Of a stretch of DNA of 64,000 nucleotides, positions 17,508 through 27,400 are shown piece by piece; position 1 is the first letter of the stretch; every line of letters begins with the position of its first letter. This DNA is from Ulvibacter litoralis (lineage in GTDB: Bacteria > Bacteroidota > Bacteroidia > Flavobacteriales > Flavobacteriaceae): contig NZ_FNBA01000001.1 in assembly GCF_900102055.1 (NCBI RefSeq), forward strand, positions 186,001-250,000. Direction: 5' to 3'. A program made the translations under genes and the position numbers. Under the pieces are notes generated by a model. It did no database searches and was not told the origin of the DNA. It saw only the letters and a program-made list of their open reading frames with translations.

Positions 17508-18449
17508 TTAAAAAGGCAAGTGTAACAAATCGACATTTCCACCCGAAAGTATGATGCCTATTTTTTTATTTCTGAAACGTTCTTTCTCCTTAAGCAAAGC
17601 CGCGAAAGGCACAGCGCTAGAAGGTTCTATCACAATTTTCAAGCGTTCCCAAAGCAATTTCATCGCTGCTATAATTTCCGTTTCATCTACACAGATTATT
17701 TTAGGAACAAGCTCTTTTATAATAGGGAAATTGACATCGCCTAAGTTTGTTCGCAGTCCGTCGGCAATCGTTGGCGCAGTTTTATTTGTTTCTATTACAC
17801 CACTTTGCAACGACCTAAAAGCATCGTCTGCAACACTGGGTTCTCCTCCAATTGTAATGCAATTTTTACCAAAATAATGAACCGACAACGCTGTTCCAGC
17901 TACTAAACCACCACCTCCAACGGGTGTAAGTACTACCTCTAGATCTGGATGGGTTTTTAGCAATTCGAAAGCGGCTGTTCCTTGCCCTAAAATCACGTTT
18001 AAATTATTTGATGGATGTATAAAAGTAGCGCCCGTTTCGGCTACAATTCGAGCTGCTTCTTGTTCTCTTGCAGCTAAGGTTGGTGCTGACTCTGTTATCA
18101 TTCCGCCGTAACCTTTCACAGCTTCTTTTTTTACGGAAGGTGCATTACTTGGCATGACAATATATGCTTTTACCGATAAACTTTTGGCAGCCAATGAAAG
18201 CGCTTGCGCAAAATTCCCTGAGGAATGCGTTACAACTCCCCGACTCCGTTCTTCGTTACTTAATTGTAAAATAGCATTGACAGCACCACGCATTTTAAAT
18301 GCGCCCATCTTCTGAAAATTTTCACATTTAAAATATACGGAAGCACCACAAATCGCATCTAACAAATGAGATGTTACTACGGGTGTTTGATGCACATAAG
18401 GCGCCACACGAACACTAGCTTCTTGAACGTCTTTTTTACTCGGAATCAT
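17508..18449 (-). CDS. PLP-dependent serine/threonine dehydratase or serine racemase-like enzyme
   Basis: The 313-residue fold-type II PLP enzyme has the Schiff-base Lys52 in GAFKMRGA, the catalytic-Ser region HSSGNFAQALSLAAK, the phosphate-binding loop GGGGLVAG and IADGLRTN. That pattern is typical of serine racemase and short threonine/serine dehydratases without an ACT domain. It differs from the biosynthetic ilvA at 35128. It could deaminate or racemise serine or threonine. It is followed by the PagL-like array and preceded by the Rrf2 gene 31 bases upstream. Confidence 0.8.
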   Translation of the reverse strand: MIPSKKDVQEASVRVAPYVHQTPVVTSHLLDAICGASVYFKCENFQKMGAFKMRGAVNAILQLSNEERSRGVVTHSSGNFAQALSLAAKSLSVKAYIVMPSNAPSVKKEAVKGYGGMITESAPTLAAREQEAARIVAETGATFIHPSNNLNVILGQGTAAFELLKTHPDLEVVLTPVGGGGLVAGTALSVHYFGKNCITIGGEPSVADDAFRSLQSGVIETNKTAPTIADGLRTNLGDVNFPIIKELVPKIICVDETEIIAAMKLLWERLKIVIEPSSAVPFAALLKEKERFRNKKIGIILSGGNVDLLHLPF

Positions 18450-18480
18450 AAAATGGCTTGCTGTACTATCTAAAAAAGAA

Positions 18481-18897
18481 TTATTCTTTCGTAATAAGGT
18501 CGGCTAAGGAGGTATTTTCTAAAATCTTAAGATTGCTATCACGAACCTCAACCATTAAATTGTGTACACTACAATGGTCCTCGTCTGGACAATCGACACA
18601 TTTTTCATAAAAATTTAAGCTCACACAAGGCACTAAAGCGATCGGACCTTCAAGCACTCTATACACTGCTGCTATTGAAATGTCTTCTGGACCTTTCATT
18701 AAATAATAGCCACCGCCTTTTCCTTTTTTGGACCCCAAGAAACCTGCTTTGCGAAGCGTTAACAAAATACTTTCTAAAAATTTTAAAGAAATATTTTCTG
18801 AAGTAGAAATTACTGAAATCTGCACAGGGGCATCTTCAATATTTCTAGCTAAATACGAAAGGGCTTTTAAGCCATATTTTGTTTTTCTGGAGAGCAT
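18481..18897 (-). CDS. Rrf2-family transcriptional regulator
   Basis: The 138-residue protein has an N-terminal winged helix (MLSRKTKYGLKALSYLA; GFLGSKKGKGGGYYL wing). A cysteine cluster (Cys91, 100, 103, 109) could hold an iron-sulfur cluster as in IscR or NsrR, although its spacing differs from IscR. It follows metF by 53 bases at the end of the methionine operon, so a role in sulfur or redox-linked control is plausible but unproven. A short palindrome ATTAGCTAAT (18920-18929) lies just upstream and may be its own operator. Confidence 0.88.
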   Translation of the reverse strand: MLSRKTKYGLKALSYLARNIEDAPVQISVISTSENISLKFLESILLTLRKAGFLGSKKGKGGGYYLMKGPEDISIAAVYRVLEGPIALVPCVSLNFYEKCVDCPDEDHCSVHNLMVEVRDSNLKILENTSLADLITKE

Positions 18898-18950
18898 AGC
18901 AAGTTAGTTAAAAGCTAAAATTAGCTAATTATTACGAATATTTAATAGTA

Positions 18951-19907
18951 TTAAAACAATTCCTTTACAATAGATTTAATATTATCACTTTTTCCCATGG
19001 AGTAATAATGTAAAACGGGGATTTGTTTTTCTAATAGTTCTTTACTTTGTTGGGTACACCATTCAATACCAACCTCTCGAACAGCAGCATTGGTCGTACA
19101 TTTCAAGACTTCTTTAATTAACGCCTCTGGTAAATCTGCATTAAAACGATGCGGAATTACATTCAATTGTTTTTTTGTTGACAAAGGTTTTAACCCTGGA
19201 ATAATAGGTACGGTAATTCCTTCTTTTCTACATTTTGACACAAAATTGAAATATTTTTCATTGTCAAAAAACATTTGAGTGACAACATATGTCGCGCCAT
19301 TTTTTATCTTCTTTTTCAGAAAATGAATGTCACTATCCATATTAGGCGCTTCCATATGTTTTTCAGGATAGCCTGCAACCCCAATACAAAAATCGGTTGG
19401 CGTCGAATTTTGCAATGCCGGATCTAAATAACACCCTTTATTAAGCGAGGTAATTTGCGATACCAATTCGCTTGCATACGAATGTCCTTCTTTTTCAGGT
19501 GTAAAATAGGTTTCGCTTTTCACCGCATCACCGCGCAATGCCATTACATTGTCTATCCCTAAAAACCCAAGATCGATTAAAAAATTCTCGGTGTCTTCTT
19601 TGGTAAAACCACCACACAAAATATGCGGAATGGCATCTACATTGTATTTATTCTGAATCGCAGCACAAATTCCAACCGTCCCTGGTCGTTTCCGAACTAC
19701 TTTTTTCTGAAGCAATCCATTTGCCATTTCTTCATACACATACTCTTCTCGGTGGTACGTAACATCAATAAAAGGAGGGTTGAACTCCATTAAAGGATCG
19801 ATCCCATCAAAAATAGACTGAATATTTTGACCTTTTAAAGGCGGTAAAATTTCGAATGAAAACAATGTTTCCCCTTGCGATTGTTCTATGTGCTCTGTTA
19901 CTTTCAT
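18951..19907 (-). CDS. metF: 5,10-methylenetetrahydrofolate reductase
   Basis: MetF reduces methylene-THF to methyl-THF, the methyl donor for MetH. The 318-residue single-domain protein starts with SFEILPPLKGQ and includes DVTYHREE, NVMALRGDA and FCIGVAGYPEKH, the usual flavin and folate motifs, with TYVVTQMFFDNEKYF further on. It begins directly after the metH-C stop (19907/19908), which indicates an operon with methionine synthase. Confidence 0.95.
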   Translation of the reverse strand: MKVTEHIEQSQGETLFSFEILPPLKGQNIQSIFDGIDPLMEFNPPFIDVTYHREEYVYEEMANGLLQKKVVRKRPGTVGICAAIQNKYNVDAIPHILCGGFTKEDTENFLIDLGFLGIDNVMALRGDAVKSETYFTPEKEGHSYASELVSQITSLNKGCYLDPALQNSTPTDFCIGVAGYPEKHMEAPNMDSDIHFLKKKIKNGATYVVTQMFFDNEKYFNFVSKCRKEGITVPIIPGLKPLSTKKQLNVIPHRFNADLPEALIKEVLKCTTNAAVREVGIEWCTQQSKELLEKQIPVLHYYSMGKSDNIKSIVKELF

Positions 19908-22598
19908 CTAATCTGCGATATTCGTTTGAAGCCATCTTTTGGCTGTTTCAAATGTTATATTTTTCCGTGTGGCAAAATCTTCTACCTGATCTTCCTTTAT
20001 TTTTCCGAGGCCGAAATACCGTGCTTCCGGATTACCAAAATAATATCCAGAAACGGAAGCGGCCGGCCACATCGCCAAACTTTCAGTAAGGGTGACTCCA
20101 ATGCGTTTTTCCACCTCTAAAAGCTTCCAAATAGTTTCTTTCTCCAAATGGTCGGGACAAGCAGGATACCCAGGCGCTGGACGAATTCCCTTATAACTTT
20201 CGGCAATTAAATCTTCATTACTCAAATTTTCATTATGCGCATATCCCCAATGTTTGGTTCGTACTTGTTTATGTAAATACTCCGCAAAAGCTTCCGCCAA
20301 GCGATCGGCCAATGCTTTAACTAAAATGGAGTTGTAATCGTCTAAGTTCTTTTCAAATTTCTGGGTTAATTCATCCGTTCCAAAGCCCGTCGAAACACAA
20401 AAACAACCTATGTAATCTTTCTTTTCAGAAGTAGTTGGTGCAATAAAATCGGCCAAGGCAATGTTTGGACGTCCGTCTGCTTTTTTACTTTGTTGTCGTA
20501 AGGTTCTAAATACAAATGTCTTTTCTTCGGAAAGTTTTACTTCAATATCATCGTCGGTGATCGCATTGGCTTCAAACAATCCGAAAACAGCTCTTGCCGT
20601 GAGTAATTTTTCAGAAATAATCGTATCCAACATCACGAGTGCTTCTTTAAATAATTCGGAAGCTTGTTCCCCAACCACCTCATCGGTTAGTATAGCAGGA
20701 TATTTTCCATGCAATTCCCAACTTCGGAAAAAAGGTGTCCAATCAATATAGTCTTTCAGTAATGCCAAATCAAAATTTTCGAGCACTTGAATGCCTAGCA
20801 TATTAGGTTTCGTAATTTCTGAAGCCGTCCAATCTATCTGTAGCTTATTTTTTCGAGCTGCTTTAATAGAAAGGAACTCTTTTACCGTTTGTCGTTTTAG
20901 AAAATTGTTTCTAAACACATCGTATTCGTTTTTCAAGTTCGCTTTAAAAGCTGTCGCCGTTTCTTTCTGAAGCAAATCGCCCACAATAGTTACCGCTCGA
21001 GAAGCATCATTTACATGTACCACCGCATTTTTGTACTGTGGGTCAATTTTTACAGCCGTATGCGCTTTGCTCGTTGTGGCACCACCAATGAGCAACGGAA
21101 CGCTAAATTCTTGTCGCTCCATTTCCTTTGCGAGGTATACCATTTCGTCTAATGAAGGTGTAATTAAACCGCTCAACCCAATAACATCTACTTGATTCGC
21201 TTTGGCTTCGGCAATAATTTTTTCTGGAGCCACCATCACGCCCAAATCGATGATTTCATAATTGTTGCATGCCAAAACAACACCCACAATATTTTTACCA
21301 ATATCATGCACATCTCCTTTCACCGTGGCCATTAATATTTTACCATTAAAGCTTACCACACCATCTTTTTCAGCTTCAATAAAAGGCAATAAATACGCCA
21401 CTGCTTTCTTCATAACGCGCGCCGATTTCACCACTTGTGGTAAAAACATTTTTCCGCTTCCGAAGAGATCTCCAACCACATTCATCCCAATCATTAAATG
21501 CCCTTCAATCACCTCGATGGGTTGCTTTGCTTCCAATCGTGCTTCTTCAACATCTTCAATAATATAGGCATCGATTCCCTTTACCAAGGCTCTTGTAATT
21601 CGGTTTTGCAAGGGTTCTTCTCGCCACGAAAGATCGACTGTTTTCTCTTTTGCCGTTCCTACAACTGTTTCAGCAAATTCTAACAAACGCTCAGTTGCAT
21701 CATCACGACGATCAAACATTACATCCTCTACATATGTCAATAAATCTTTCGGAATGTCATCATAGACTTCTAGCATTGTCGGGTTTACTATTCCCATATT
21801 CATTCCAGCTTGAATCGCATGGTATAAAAACACCGAATGCATGGCTTCGCGCACCGAATTGTTTCCTCTAAAACTAAACGAAACATTACTCACGCCGCCG
21901 CTCACACTGCAATACGGCAAATTTTGTCGCACCCAACGTGTGGCTTCAATAAAATCGATGGCATTTTTACGATGCTCATCCATTCCTGTTGCGACAGGAA
22001 AAATATTTAAGTCGAAAATAATATCCTCTGGCGCAAAGTGTACGTCGTTTACTAAAATATCATAACTGCGTTTTGCAATTTCTATACGTCTTTCATACGT
22101 GTCTGCTTGCCCCTCTTCATCGAAAGCCATTACAATGACAGCCGCGCCATAGCGTTTAATTAATTTTGCTTGGTGTTTAAAGGCAGCTTCTCCTTCTTTT
22201 AAACTAATGGAATTCACCACACATTTCCCTTGCACAACTTGCAACCCAGCTTCTATGATTTCCCATTTAGAGCTATCAATCATAATAGGCACACGAGAAA
22301 TATCCGGCTCGGCAATCACAAGGTTTAAAAACTTCACCATTGCCTCTTTTCCGTCTATCAAGCCATCGTCCATATTAATATCGATGATTTGAGCGCCACC
22401 TTCCACTTGATGTCGCGCTATTGACAAAGCTTCTTCAAAATTGCCTTCTTTTATCAGGCGTAAAAACTTTCGAGATCCCGCAACGTTGGTTCGCTCACCT
22501 ACGTTTATAAAGTTACTTTCAGGCGTCACCACAAGTGGTTCTAAACCGGAGAGTTTCAGGTATCTTTTCTGTGCTATTTTTTCTGAAGTTTCTTTCAT
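19908..22598 (-). CDS. metH: Methionine synthase, folate/cobalamin/activation part (split MetH)
   Basis: The 896-residue protein carries the pterin-binding domain ([23 protein letters not shown]), a cobalamin cap and binding domain ([17 protein letters not shown], with His the lower cobalt ligand) and the C-terminal SAM-binding reactivation domain ([12 protein letters not shown]). The homocysteine domain is missing and is encoded by the separate gene immediately upstream at 22612, so the two must work together. The split is known in Flavobacteriia. There is no sign of a frameshift: the gap is 13 bases with normal start and stop codons. Confidence 0.95.
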   Translation of the reverse strand: MKETSEKIAQKRYLKLSGLEPLVVTPESNFINVGERTNVAGSRKFLRLIKEGNFEEALSIARHQVEGGAQIIDINMDDGLIDGKEAMVKFLNLVIAEPDISRVPIMIDSSKWEIIEAGLQVVQGKCVVNSISLKEGEAAFKHQAKLIKRYGAAVIVMAFDEEGQADTYERRIEIAKRSYDILVNDVHFAPEDIIFDLNIFPVATGMDEHRKNAIDFIEATRWVRQNLPYCSVSGGVSNVSFSFRGNNSVREAMHSVFLYHAIQAGMNMGIVNPTMLEVYDDIPKDLLTYVEDVMFDRRDDATERLLEFAETVVGTAKEKTVDLSWREEPLQNRITRALVKGIDAYIIEDVEEARLEAKQPIEVIEGHLMIGMNVVGDLFGSGKMFLPQVVKSARVMKKAVAYLLPFIEAEKDGVVSFNGKILMATVKGDVHDIGKNIVGVVLACNNYEIIDLGVMVAPEKIIAEAKANQVDVIGLSGLITPSLDEMVYLAKEMERQEFSVPLLIGGATTSKAHTAVKIDPQYKNAVVHVNDASRAVTIVGDLLQKETATAFKANLKNEYDVFRNNFLKRQTVKEFLSIKAARKNKLQIDWTASEITKPNMLGIQVLENFDLALLKDYIDWTPFFRSWELHGKYPAILTDEVVGEQASELFKEALVMLDTIISEKLLTARAVFGLFEANAITDDDIEVKLSEEKTFVFRTLRQQSKKADGRPNIALADFIAPTTSEKKDYIGCFCVSTGFGTDELTQKFEKNLDDYNSILVKALADRLAEAFAEYLHKQVRTKHWGYAHNENLSNEDLIAESYKGIRPAPGYPACPDHLEKETIWKLLEVEKRIGVTLTESLAMWPAASVSGYYFGNPEARYFGLGKIKEDQVEDFATRKNITFETAKRWLQTNIAD

Positions 22599-22611
22599 GT
22601 CCTAAACGCTA

Positions 22612-23616
22612 CTATTCGCAACAACTTTCAATTACTCTCGGCTTGTATTCCGAAGCAATGGAAGCTATCGCTTGTATGTGTTCTGGAGTGGTACCGCAGC
22701 AACCTCCAATTATATTGACTAATTTTTTCTCTAAATACTCTTTAATCTGTGACGCCATCTGCTCCGGACTTTCATCATACTCTCCAAAGGCATTTGGCAA
22801 ACCCGCATTAGGATAGGCAGAAACACCCATACATGATTGTCGTGCTAAAACTTCTAAATGTGGTGTGAGTTGCTTGGCGCCTAACGCACAATTAAATCCA
22901 ACACTCAACAACGGAATATGCGACACTGAAATTAAAAAAGCTTCAGCAGTTTGACCCGATAAGGTCCGTCCAGAAGCATCGGTAATGGTCCCGCTAATCA
23001 TCACGGGAATGCTACTATTTCGTTCTTCTTTAATTTCTTCAATAGCAAAAAGCGCGGCTTTGGCATTTAACGTATCAAATACCGTTTCTACCAATAAAAT
23101 ATCTACACCACCATCTATCAACGCTTCTGCTTGTTGCTTGTATGCGATTCGCAATTCATCAAAACTCACAGCTCTAAAACCAGGATCGTTTACATCGGGC
23201 GACATACTCGCTGTTTTATTGGTCGGACCCATAGCGCCTGCCACGAAGCGAGGCTTGTGTGGTTCTTTTTTAGTGAACTCCGTCGCAACTTGCTTTGCAA
23301 TTTTAGCCGACTCATAATTTAATTCATAGACAAAATCTTCCATGTCATAATCGGCCATGGCAATGGTGGTTCCTGAAAAGGTGTTGGTTTCAACTATGTC
23401 GGCACCAGCTTCAAAATACTTGGCATGTACTTCGGCGATTGCTTTTGGCTGTGTGAGCGACAGTAAATCGTTATTTCCTTTTACGGAAGTATGAAAATCT
23501 TTAAAACGTTCTCCTCTAAAATCTTCTTCGGAAAATTGATAGCGCTGTAACATCGTCCCCATGGCGCCATCGAGAATGAGAATTCGTTCTTGTAATGCTT
23601 TTTCTAAACTATTCAT
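22612..23616 (-). CDS. Methionine synthase, homocysteine-binding part (split MetH)
   Basis: The 334-residue homocysteine S-methyltransferase domain begins with [13 protein letters not shown]. The zinc-binding cysteines are in VGFNCALG and [11 protein letters not shown]. It corresponds to the first third of E. coli MetH, with the rest in the downstream gene. The start is 2 bases from the preceding PLP enzyme gene, consistent with one long methionine operon. Confidence 0.93.
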   Translation of the reverse strand: MNSLEKALQERILILDGAMGTMLQRYQFSEEDFRGERFKDFHTSVKGNNDLLSLTQPKAIAEVHAKYFEAGADIVETNTFSGTTIAMADYDMEDFVYELNYESAKIAKQVATEFTKKEPHKPRFVAGAMGPTNKTASMSPDVNDPGFRAVSFDELRIAYKQQAEALIDGGVDILLVETVFDTLNAKAALFAIEEIKEERNSSIPVMISGTITDASGRTLSGQTAEAFLISVSHIPLLSVGFNCALGAKQLTPHLEVLARQSCMGVSAYPNAGLPNAFGEYDESPEQMASQIKEYLEKKLVNIIGGCCGTTPEHIQAIASIASEYKPRVIESCCE

Positions 23617-23618
23617 GA

Positions 23619-24785
23619 TTACAATGTTACAAGTGCTTGTTCTATATCGTTTGTAATGTCTTCTATGTGCTCTAAACCCACTGAAATACGCACCAATCCT
23701 TCGGTAATACCCGTTTCCAGACGGTCACTTTCAGGTAGTCTACTATGGGTTGTAGAAGCAGGATGTGTTACAATGGTTCGGGTATCTCCTAAGTTTGCTG
23801 ATAAAGAACACATTTTTAAATTGTTCAAAAAAGTGCGTCCGGCAGCAATGCCTCCGTGTAATTCGATACTTATAATATTTCCGCCTTTTTTCATTTGCTG
23901 TAGGGCAATCTCATACTGAGGATGCGATGGTAAAAAAGGATATTTTACTGTTTTAATTGCGGTGTTACTTTCTAGCGCAGTCGCTAATTGCAAGGCATTT
24001 TCACAATGTTTATCTACTCGAACGGCTAGCGTTTCCAAACTCTTTGACAAAATCCACGCATTAAAAGGAGACAAGGCTGGCCCCGAATTACGACTGAACA
24101 AATAAATTTCTCGAATTAAATCGGCACGCCCTACAGCAACGCCGCCCAAAACACGTCCCTGGCCGTCAATTAATTTTGTTGCCGAATGCAATACGACGTC
24201 GGCACCATATTTTATGGGCTGCTGTAAATAAGGTGTCGCAAAACAATTGTCTATAACAAGAAGGAGATTATGCTTCTTTGCAATAGCCCCTAAAACTGCT
24301 AAATCTAACAAAGCTACGGCTGGATTTGTAGGTGTTTCAGCATAGAGGATTTTGGTGTTTTCGGTAATAAGTGATGTGATTGTATCCACTTCATCCACCT
24401 TAAAAAAGGAGGTTTGGATATTCCACTTCGGAAGGTATTTTGTAAAAAGGCTATGGGTCGATCCAAACACGCTTCTGCAAGAAACAATATGATCACCACT
24501 ATTCAACAAGGCAGCAAATGTTGAAAATATAGCAGACATTCCCGTTGCAAACGCATAGCCCGCTTCGGCACCTTCCAACGCACACATCTTTGAAATAAAT
24601 TCTGAAGTATTCGGATTGGTAAATCTGCTGTAAATGGCGCGGTCTTTCTCTTCTGCAAAAGAGGCACGCATTTCTTCAGCATCATCAAAAACGAAGCTTG
24701 ACGTTACATACAACGGACTAGAATGTTCTTTAAAAGAAGAGCGTTCTAGCTGATTTCGGATGGCTTCGGTTTCAAAATGCATCAT
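23619..24785 (-). CDS. Cys/Met metabolism PLP enzyme (MetZ/cystathionine gamma-synthase-like)
   Basis: The 388-residue protein belongs to the Cys/Met fold-type I family: [36 protein letters not shown] and the PLP Lys in [17 protein letters not shown]. It is shorter than the MetY protein of the same operon and most like O-succinyl/O-acetylhomoserine sulfhydrylase (MetZ) or cystathionine gamma-synthase. It would make homocysteine or cystathionine from activated homoserine. The exact substrate is not certain. Confidence 0.85.
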   Translation of the reverse strand: MMHFETEAIRNQLERSSFKEHSSPLYVTSSFVFDDAEEMRASFAEEKDRAIYSRFTNPNTSEFISKMCALEGAEAGYAFATGMSAIFSTFAALLNSGDHIVSCRSVFGSTHSLFTKYLPKWNIQTSFFKVDEVDTITSLITENTKILYAETPTNPAVALLDLAVLGAIAKKHNLLLVIDNCFATPYLQQPIKYGADVVLHSATKLIDGQGRVLGGVAVGRADLIREIYLFSRNSGPALSPFNAWILSKSLETLAVRVDKHCENALQLATALESNTAIKTVKYPFLPSHPQYEIALQQMKKGGNIISIELHGGIAAGRTFLNNLKMCSLSANLGDTRTIVTHPASTTHSRLPESDRLETGITEGLVRISVGLEHIEDITNDIEQALVTL

Positions 24786-24788
24786 TTT

Positions 24789-25208
24789 TTATATGTTTTC
24801 TCCGTTAAGCACAATGTGATAGGTTACCGGCACACACCCTGCTAATGTTAATGACACCGAACAATATTTTTCAAAACTCAACGCTGCAGCGCGTTTTGCT
24901 TTTTCAGGAGCAATGGGACCTTCCAAAGTAATGGTGACATGAATTGACTCAAAAGGTTTTGCATCGCCTGTATCTTTTCTCGTTCCCTCCACTTCTATCG
25001 CATACGATTCAATTTCCTGACGTTGTTTTTTCAGAATAGAAATAATATCAATTGCATTACATCCTCCTACGGCCATAAGCACCAATTCCATCGGACTTGC
25101 CCCTTGAACGGTATCTTCTGTTTTATTATCAATATTCACCACGACATTATTTGGCCCTTTGGCTTCAAATAGAAAATTTTCGTTTACTCTGTTTAATGTA
25201 ACTTTCAT
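24789..25208 (-). CDS. OsmC/Ohr-family protein
   Basis: The 139-residue OsmC-fold protein has the two conserved cysteines in AVGGCNAIDIISIL and EKYCSVSLTL, a pair that in the family reduces peroxides. It is embedded in the methionine operon, 3 bases before the metZ-like gene and 10 bases after hom. That position suggests a role in thiol or sulfur handling, but this is only context. Confidence 0.88.
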   Translation of the reverse strand: MKVTLNRVNENFLFEAKGPNNVVVNIDNKTEDTVQGASPMELVLMAVGGCNAIDIISILKKQRQEIESYAIEVEGTRKDTGDAKPFESIHVTITLEGPIAPEKAKRAAALSFEKYCSVSLTLAGCVPVTYHIVLNGENI

Positions 25209-25218
25209 GCGTTTTGTT

Positions 25219-26364
25219 TTAATTTACTCGATCGCTAAGACGTAAAATATCTCCAAAAACACCTCGGGCAGTGACAGTTGCTCCCGCTCCTGCGCCTTGA
25301 ATAATGATTGGGTTTTCGCCATAACTTTCGGTATAGATTTCAAATAAAGAGTCACTCCCTTTAAGTTGTCCCAACATACTATTTTTAGGAACCGAAACCA
25401 ACTTTACATCGAGAATTGCACCATCATTTTTTGACAAATCGCCATGTAAATCGCCCACATATCGCAACACGTGATCTTCCGACTGATTGGCTCTTTTTAT
25501 GTGATACGGAACATCAAAATCGGTGAGACTTTTTAAGAATTCTTCTTTTGAAACATTTCGAAGCTGTTTCGGAATTAAATTCTGAATGGTAACATCTTCA
25601 AATTCATTGTGTAAATCCAGCTCGCGCGCCAGTATCAGCAATTTTCTTCCCACATCGTTTCCGCACAAATCTTCCCGCGGATCGGGTTCTGTAAATCCCT
25701 TTTCGATTGCTTTATGAAGTACGCTGCTAAATAATTCTTCTTTTTCTGAAAAGGCATTAAACAAATAGCTTAGCGAACCGGAAAACACACCTTTAATTCG
25801 TGTAATATTTTCACCTGAAAGGTGTAATAATTTAATTGTATCTATTAACGGTAATCCTGCACCAACATTGGTTTCGTACAAGTATTCTTTTTTATGAAGC
25901 GTCAGTTTATTTCGCAATCCATTGTAAAAATCGAGCCCTAATGTGTTCGCTATTTTATTGGACGAAACTAAATTGAAACCGCCCGAAATCAACAACGGAT
26001 AGTTAGCTACGAAATCGGCATTTGCCGTGTTATCGATCGCAATACAGTTTTCAAGGCTGTTATTATGGGCGAATTGAATCACGTCTTCCACCGAATAAGG
26101 AATTCCTTCCGAAGTTTTTGTTTGCTCCCATTGCGCATCGATACCTTTTTCTTGCAGTAGCACACTTTTAGAGTTTCCGATGGCGAATATTGAGATTTCT
26201 ATGTCCCGACGTCTGGAAATTTCTTTTTGCGATGCTACAATCTGGTTTATTAAGAGCGAACCAACATTTCCGTGTCCAAAAACCGCTACGTTGATTGTCT
26301 TTTTCTGAATACTTTCTAAATCAATCAAGGGTGATGGAGTTATTTGTGTTTGCGTTTCTAACAT
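25219..26364 (-). CDS. hom: Homoserine dehydrogenase
   Basis: The enzyme reduces aspartate semialdehyde to homoserine. The NAD(P)-binding motif is NVAVFGHGNVGS (about residues 25-36) and the catalytic region contains NVGAGLPLIDTI, KGVFSGSLSYLFN and FTEPDPREDLCGNDVGRK. At 381 residues it lacks the aspartokinase part found in ThrA-type fusions. Its start lies 44 bases inside metX; no later Met precedes the nucleotide-binding strand, so the overlap seems genuine. It feeds homoserine to MetX. Confidence 0.9.
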   Translation of the reverse strand: MLETQTQITPSPLIDLESIQKKTINVAVFGHGNVGSLLINQIVASQKEISRRRDIEISIFAIGNSKSVLLQEKGIDAQWEQTKTSEGIPYSVEDVIQFAHNNSLENCIAIDNTANADFVANYPLLISGGFNLVSSNKIANTLGLDFYNGLRNKLTLHKKEYLYETNVGAGLPLIDTIKLLHLSGENITRIKGVFSGSLSYLFNAFSEKEELFSSVLHKAIEKGFTEPDPREDLCGNDVGRKLLILARELDLHNEFEDVTIQNLIPKQLRNVSKEEFLKSLTDFDVPYHIKRANQSEDHVLRYVGDLHGDLSKNDGAILDVKLVSVPKNSMLGQLKGSDSLFEIYTESYGENPIIIQGAGAGATVTARGVFGDILRLSDRVN

Positions 26365-27340
26365 GTTGTTTTCTTTTATTATTTTGCTGAAAAGTGGGCG
26401 CTAACAGCGTTTGTAATTGTTCGTATTCAATTAAAAAAGCATCGTGCCCATGACTCGATTCTATGGTGTGATAGCTCACATTTTCTTTAATCGTTTTATA
26501 AGCCAAATAGGTTTCTTCAATTTCAGAATTCATAAAAAACAAATCTGAATCGACCCCAATAAGCACCACATTAGCTTTAATTTTTTCTACGGAAGCTAAA
26601 AAGTTACCGCTGTCTTTTGCAATATTAATGGTCATTAACAAGTGATTCATTAATTTATAAGCCTGCAATTGAAATCGTTCTTCCAATTTTTCGCCGTGGT
26701 AATGCAACCAACTTTCTACGTTATATATTTGTTTCTCTTCGTTAATCGTTCTGTTGAATTTTTGCTGAAAAGATTGTGGTGATCGGTACATAGTTACCGC
26801 GTGCATTCGGGCAATGTGCAATGGTTTTTCTGAATGTTCTAAAATCTGTTTTTGAATACTACAATTAGCCAACAACCAATCGGAAGCTTTCCAGTCGGTT
26901 GCTATTGGAATTAGATTTTCAAATAAATCTGGCGCCAACACGGCCATTTGCCAAGCAATGCTTCCGCCCAAAGAACCTCCAATAACGGTATGTATTTTTT
27001 TCAGTTCTAATTGTGCAATTCCCTTCAGAAAAATAGTCGCAATGTCGTGTACTGTAAAAGCTTCAGCCGAATCGAGAACAAAACCGTCATATCCATTTCC
27101 CGGTATGTTAAATGCCAAAACCGTAACTATTTCGGTATCGATACACTTTCCGAAGCCAACAATCGCATTCCACCAACCCGCATCCCCTGCAACCGTGCTA
27201 TTTCCAGTAAGCGCGTGATTTACCACCACCACAGGCGCAGTGCCCAATGGCGGACCAAAAAGTTGATAACTCAACGGAAGCGTACCGCTAAAACCTAAAT
27301 TTTGCGTTGTATGCGTAATATGTACCGTGTGTAAATTCAT
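26321..27340 (-). CDS. metX: Homoserine O-acetyltransferase
   Basis: The 339-residue alpha/beta-hydrolase has the family segments VNHALTGNSTVAGD, AFNIPGNGYDG and the nucleophile elbow GGSLGGSIAWQ. A likely catalytic Asp lies in GVDSDLFF and the His in ESSHGHDAFLIE. It activates homoserine for direct sulfhydrylation by MetY. It is somewhat shorter than many MetX proteins (about 370), and its low-complexity C-terminal tail overlaps the hom start. O-succinyl specificity cannot be excluded. Confidence 0.9.
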   Translation of the reverse strand: MNLHTVHITHTTQNLGFSGTLPLSYQLFGPPLGTAPVVVVNHALTGNSTVAGDAGWWNAIVGFGKCIDTEIVTVLAFNIPGNGYDGFVLDSAEAFTVHDIATIFLKGIAQLELKKIHTVIGGSLGGSIAWQMAVLAPDLFENLIPIATDWKASDWLLANCSIQKQILEHSEKPLHIARMHAVTMYRSPQSFQQKFNRTINEEKQIYNVESWLHYHGEKLEERFQLQAYKLMNHLLMTINIAKDSGNFLASVEKIKANVVLIGVDSDLFFMNSEIEETYLAYKTIKENVSYHTIESSHGHDAFLIEYEQLQTLLAPTFQQNNKRKQHVRNANTNNSITLD

Positions 27341-27400
27341 AAGATTTATTATAAAGCGACACTCCGTACGAGGTAACTGCCGCCTCTACAAAACAACATG

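Noticed and set aside
21262-21567. Open frames of about 100 codons on the opposite strand of metH, and similar ones at 22985-23317 and 32910-33281
   Set aside because: They lie entirely within well-supported genes on the other strand, show no family features, and have composition expected of mirror frames.
27370-27386. GAGG/CCTC hairpin between metY and metX
   Set aside because: It is too short and not followed by T; probably chance.
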